Assembly: GCA_001972305.1 (NCBI GenBank)
Contig: BDDD01006334.1
Span: 1-64,000 of the forward strand
Reading direction: 5' to 3'
Length of the DNA stretch: 64,000 nucleotides
Source of the DNA: Cephalotus follicularis
Lineage: Eukaryota; Streptophyta; Magnoliopsida; Oxalidales; Cephalotaceae
How positions within the stretch are numbered: position 1 is the stretch's first letter; each line of letters begins with the position of its first letter. A model generated the notes under the pieces. It was not told the DNA's origin. It searched no databases and worked only from the letters and a program-made list of their open reading frames with translations. Below, in pieces: positions 59,913 to 64,000 of this stretch. The position numbers and the translations under genes were made by a program.

Positions 59913-61233
59913 ATATCTAGGGTTGACACATATCCTTACCCTAGACCTCAATCAGGGCCAAGTATGACAAGGGATTATAGTACACGCGAACCGACGACTT
60001 AGAAAATCTGGGGTTATTAAGGTGTGGGAAAATTAATTAGATTAATTTTTCCAGATGGATAATATTTGGATATTATACCAATAGCATTTAAATTGGTCGA
60101 GGACCATTTAGAATGACTAAACCGGACCCAAGGGGTATTTCGGTAATTTGAAAACACCTCTCGTTTTGACCAAGATTTTAAAGGGTCCCTACCTTATAAT
60201 GATTAGATCTTTAATATGTTGGACATATTAAGTCTTGGTGTCAGATATCGGTTGTGTGGATTTTGCATTTCGTGAAAACACGTATGCTTGATCTTACTTA
60301 ACCAATATTTGAAAGTTACATGAGATCACTAAAAGAGTTAGACTCTTTATGCTTGACTGGCCAGAAGGCGTCGATGTCTTTTAGAAAGACGTCGATGCTT
60401 TTCTCTGATAAAAACGTCGATGTCTTTTAGAAAGTATCGATGTGCTTTAGTGCCACGTTGCATGGGCGTCGACGTCCTTTGGAAGGCGTCGACATTTTTT
60501 AGCAGAACGTGCAACCAGTGCACGATCTCACTTCGTGGGCACTACTTCTCTCACATCCTTAGCCAGTTTCTCTTGATTTTACACGTTTTAGAAACGTGGG
60601 AATCATGGCTTCGGACTCCCAGGGAGTGAAGGCCATGATCCTAAGTGAATGGGAGATTGGGAGAGAGAAAAGGAGGCTAGTTATATGCATTTTCTGCAAA
60701 AAAAGCTAAGTGAGAGGTTAAGGAGTTTTGCTGGGCAAGAGGCTTCGATTCTCTCTGCAGATTGTGTGTTTCCTTTATTTGATATACACCAAACAAGAGC
60801 TTATCTAGGGTGGATTGATCATTGACTTCATTGGTCAATATCAATTTACCTTTTCTAAGCTAAGTGTGAGAGTGCGAGTTTATACACTTGGATGTTGGCT
60901 GGATTACTTGTTGTTCCTGAGTTTTGGAGAACATCAAAGGGAATCTACTCAAGCTTGTAGCGGCAAAGAAAGAAGGATCCTTCACCCGCTAGTATAAATT
61001 CTTGGTCCTTCTCTTCTTGCCATGCATGTGTGTCACCATAGTTTGCTATGGTGACACCAATTCAATTTAGTTGATGTTGTGGTGATCCATGTGGTCTGTG
61101 GACGTGCCATAATGGATTGGTTATGTTTTATTGGGTGTTCTTCCGCTGCCATGATTGTTTATTTTGTTTTATTCTACACCCTACACACCAAAGTCCATTT
61201 TTGGCACCGGACTCGGTTTATCCGATTCCATCA
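59913..61233 (+). repeat. Copia-3 3' LTR, 5'-truncated
   Basis: It begins inside the LTR (ATATCTAGGGTTGACAC, equivalent to about 1948 in Copia-1) and ends GATTCCATCA. The cluster lies at 60365..60500 and the hairpin at about 60602..60642. Over the shared part it differs from the 5' LTR by about 5% by eye. Confidence 0.92.
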
Positions 61234-61490
61234 GAAGAACCTCTAGCCACGATCACAGAGAAGAATACGGAGAGCTTTGTATGGAAATCAATCGTTTGCA
61301 TATTTGGAGTCCCGAGAGTAATAGTCTCAGATAATGGGAAGCAGTTTGATTGTCAGGCTTTCCGTGATTTTTGTAAGGAATGGAGAATAGAGCATAGGCT
61401 AGCCTCAGTGGCCTACCCCCAAAGTAATGGTCAAGCCAAGGTGATCAACAGAGAAATCATCTCGGGCTTGAAGAAGCGCTTTGAACATAG
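61234..61490 (+). pseudogene. Gypsy-2 integrase continuation
   Basis: After the GAAGA duplication the frame resumes with EPLATITEKNTESFVW, GVPRVIVSDNGKQFD, FCKEWRIEHRLASVAYPQSN and INREIISGLKKRFE. Similarity to Gypsy-1 integrase ends there, and a stop follows at 61513. The element is truncated at this point. Confidence 0.9.
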
Positions 61491-61750
61491 CAAGACACTT
61501 AAACGATCAAAATGAATTCTTTTAAAATTGCAGGCTTCATCCCGAGATAAAGAAAAAGTTATTCTTCCTTGCCTTCCTGCAGGAATAGGGTCTGTGCATA
61601 TATAGCAGTGTATAATTGAATTACTCAACCTCCTCCATATAAATCTTGATTCATATTTCGCTTTAGCAACTACATTTTGCTTATCAAAACTTCTTTCCGT
61701 GATTGTGTTATCATATGAGGTATTAATTACAACATTGTTCGCTTTTGCAG
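61491..61750 (+). other. Sequence preceding the glycosyltransferase exon, probably intronic
   Basis: AT-rich and without coding features. It ends with a pyrimidine-rich acceptor-like CGCTTTTGCAG at 61750. A short TTTTAAAATTGCAG|GCTTC near 61534 could be another acceptor. Confidence 0.45.
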
Positions 61751-62899
61751 CATCAAAATGCCTGAAACATATGTTGTGCAACTTGGAAATAGTAAGCAAT
61801 TGATGGAAGTTGCTGAAGATTGTGTGGCCAAGAGGGTTTTCTGGGAGCACATGCGAGAAACTCTTGGAGTGCGAAATGAATATCTATATTTGCAGTCATA
61901 AATAGTAAGCTCTTTTGTTGGCAAGTTATTGTTTATTTTGTTCTATTGATGAAGTTTTGTAGTGCATATGCCTACTCACTTCTAAGAGCAGTAATTTCCT
62001 CTTTTTTATTTGGAGAATTTGCTTTTATAAAATACTCATAATAGATAAGTATAGTATCAGACCATCTCATACCAAGTTGACATGGAAGTGTGAGTTTGTG
62101 CGTCCAAAATTAGTCATATTGTTGTGAAACTTAGAATCTTGCACATATTATGATGCATGTTTGCATGCTTGGACCTTAGGCGTGTATAGGGAGTCCTTCG
62201 CCAAGGAGAAATTCCTTCATTTGGTTTACATCTAATGTTTGAAATTCTTGACAACAATGCCTTCACAAAATTCTAGCATTATTCGGTCATGCTTGATTCT
62301 TTACAAAAGTGCATTAAGAAGGTAGATAACTGAATTTTTAAGTCCACCTTTGATGCATGTTTTTCAGTCCGCGATTTTCATGTCCAATTTGTGATTTCCT
62401 CATCATTATGCTTGCTATTAAAGTGCTTAAAGATTAATTTACTCATATCCTAATCAATTTCCAACTGATTTAAAGAAAAGAAATATCTTCATTTCCAAAT
62501 TATGAGTGGCACCTGTTACAATAGGTTATCTTTTTACTAGGGTAGACTGATTCTTTTCTATCAGAGTATCAGTGTCAAGATGTTGATTAATAGAAATCTA
62601 TGTTTGTTAGTATTTTGTTGTAGTTTACATATTATTATTATTATATGCTAGTTCTGTGTCTTAACATTACTCTGTGTATAAGTGCAGGTGTTTCTCGTGG
62701 GAAGGGTCAGGATTTGTTTCTCCGTTCCTTTAATGAAAGTTTACAACTGATCCAAGAGAAGAAACTGCATGTCCCATCATTGCATGCAGTAATTGTGGGA
62801 AGTGACATGAATGCTAAGACAAAGTTTGAAACAGAACTGCATATGATATTGGAGAACAAAATTCTAGTAACTGAAAAAACTAGTTTTCGTCTAAGTTAA
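61751..62899 (+). pseudogene. GT4-family glycosyltransferase gene fragment
   Basis: Two exons remain. The first (61751..61904) gives KMPETYVVQLGNSKQLMEVA and REHMRETLGVRN-like sequence (here WEHMRETLGVRNE). The second (62688..about 62899) gives SRGKGQDLFLRSFNESLQLI and LHAVIVGSDMNAKTKFETEL. These match, from memory, the middle of plant glycosyltransferases of the Arabidopsis At1g19710/At1g75420 type (group 1, GT4). The donor GTAAGC at 61905 and the acceptor GTGCAG before 62688 are intact and in register. A one-base loss near 61887 puts a TAA before the donor. The catalytic C-terminal half (the ECFGRITIEA region) and the N-terminus are absent. The exon 2 end is uncertain. Confidence 0.75.
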
Positions 62900-62989
62900 A
62901 AACATGCTAACTTTTGATTTTGACATCTTGTTTTAAATCCGTGTGAAACAAAACTTTAGGGACAAAATCTAGACATGCTTATGAATGAC

Positions 62990-63361
62990 ATATCAAGAAA
63001 TCAAGTTATATGGACCGTCAAAAGTTCATTATATCATAAAGGTGCTAAATTAGATCTGAAAGCTCATTTTCATAAATAAAAAATCCGTTATAATCCATTG
63101 TAATCGATCCTAGTCGCAAACATACACACATGTTCATCAAAACACGACAATTTATGCATATTATAAAGTATTAAAACAATTTCAAATGCATTTTAGGTTG
63201 AGAAATCCTACCAATTGATTGTTTGAAGCTTGAACTTGAATTTATTAGATAACTGAGAAATAACACAAGTTCATGGCTTGTATTTTACAGTTGATCCATT
63301 CTTAATGGTCCATTTGATTGAGGGATCGAGATTGAGAGTGAGAAATGGGAAGAAGAAGGGC

Positions 63362-63409
<48 letters not shown>

Positions 63410-63600
63410 GAGAGAGTTAGGAGAGTTTAAGTGGAACGGTTCTATTTATAGAAAGGCTAGATTGTCTCTCTTAAGCTTAAAATAACCGCTCACATCTCTT
63501 ATAAGTAACCAATACTTCCATGTTATCTCTCATGCATCTGCACATGTATATAAATAGCTCAATCTATAAAATTCATAATATGCAAACCATACGAAAAAAA
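62990..63600 (-). repeat. Fragment of minus-strand LTR-like family Y
   Basis: It corresponds to 14930..15500. Shared features are TAATCCATT.TAATCGATC, ACACA.GTGTTCATC (as variants), CAAATGCATTTT, a GA-rich leader and AACCGCTCACATCTCT / ACACTCACATCTCTCACATA. The minus strand has TATAAATAGAACC at 63436..63448. The rest of the unit is missing. Confidence 0.65.
63364..63406 (+). repeat. (GA)n microsatellite
   Basis: About 21 GA units lie on the plus strand, hence a CT tract in the minus-strand transcript of the LTR fragment. It sits downstream of that fragment's TATA box. Confidence 0.9.
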
Positions 63601-64000
63601 TTCTAGTATTACCTTAGCATGGAATGATATGGTACATCTTTCATACATTTTTTGTCACATACATTGGTCAAAGATACCTATTATGTTGTTTTTCTTTAAA
63701 TAAGAAAAAGTGATTAATGTGTAAAAAATATATGTAGGGAATTACCTATCACTCCATACTACGACAGTACTAGAAGTTTTTTTCAAATAATATACATTAA
63801 CTGTGCCATATTAAAATGTGAATGCTAAATGTAATAAATTAGATCATCAGATCCAAGGCCTTACAAAACAGGCGCATAATACGAGTCTAGAGGATCATGA
63901 AATTGAGATGTTTAGAAACAAAATTGCTACTAGTTTAATGAGATCAAGATAATTCAAGCTTTGTATTTATGCATCATGTTAATTATCGTAGAATGTTTTT
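63601..64000. other. AT-rich sequence, nothing recognised
   Basis: No coding potential, element end or RNA gene was seen in this terminal stretch. Confidence 0.5.

Larger units (their letters stand above)
56630..61233 (+). mobile_element. Copia-3: rearranged copy of the Copia-1 family with no coding region
   Basis: The element is bounded by TGTTAGATATAG (56630) and GATTCCATCA (61233). The target GAAGA is duplicated exactly (56625..56629 and 61234..61238) in the Gypsy-2 integrase sequence. The 5' LTR has an internal deletion. The leader matches Copia-1 but ends where pol should start, and the 3' LTR is missing its first part, with an inverted piece of a related LTR in its place. No protein-coding sequence remains. 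Confidence 0.93.
51229..61490 (+). mobile_element. Gypsy-2: Tat-like element, 3'-truncated, split by Copia-3
   Basis: It has a 5' LTR (51229..51716), primer site, gag, protease, RT, RNase H, second RNase H and part of integrase, all closely related to Gypsy-1. Copia-3 (56630..61233) interrupts integrase. The element ends abruptly after GLKKRFE near 61490, so the integrase C-terminus, any antisense gene and the 3' LTR are missing. The left target-site duplication therefore cannot be paired. Confidence 0.92.

Overview
The window is plant nuclear DNA, almost certainly a dicot: two genes have plant-type introns, and the rest is mostly decayed LTR retrotransposons, MITEs and AT-rich spacer. Two complete host genes are visible, both on the + strand. 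One is a 13-exon gene for a plastid HflX-type GTPase (41776..46899), and its joined exons give exactly 541 codons plus a stop. The other is a four-exon class III secretory peroxidase (48440..50081), whose joined exons give 349 codons plus a stop. A third, partial gene for a GT4-family glycosyltransferase (61751..62899) is frameshifted and truncated.

Layout from the left. A degraded Ty3/Athila-like element (PBS-like site near 871, gag piece near 9878..10173) is split by a Ty1/copia element (Copia-1, 1121..9710) with 2.2-kb LTRs and a decayed pol but no gag or protease. Then come non-coding LTR-like sequences: an LTR-like piece to 11439, two minus-strand LTR-like segments to 15671, and a 3,567-bp solo-LTR or LARD-like unit (16845..20411) with a perfect GTAGG target-site duplication (TSD). 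From 20664 to 40710 there is a three-level nest. A hAT-type MITE contains a Tat-lineage Ty3/gypsy element (Gypsy-1, TSD ATTAT), which contains a minus-strand copia element (Copia-2, TSD CACAC). LTR divergence judged by eye (about 9% against about 5%) agrees with this order. Gypsy-1 also carries an antisense gene between pol and its 3' LTR, with apparent introns.

Right of the two host genes is a second Tat-like gypsy element (Gypsy-2, from 51229). Its integrase is interrupted by Copia-3 (56630..61233, TSD GAAGA), a rearranged copy with no coding region and an inverted piece of a related LTR. Gypsy-2 stops abruptly near 61490 and is followed by the glycosyltransferase remnant and a fragment of the minus-strand LTR family.

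The most unusual signal is a set of short palindromes centred on GTCGAC, occurring in clusters in at least five otherwise different LTR or leader sequences but not seen in the two Tat elements. The flanks differ between families (GCGTCGACGC, TTAGTCGACTAA, TGAGTCGACTCA) while the symmetry is kept. All retroelement genes here are broken by stops or frameshifts. All coordinates and identities were read by eye, without database searches.
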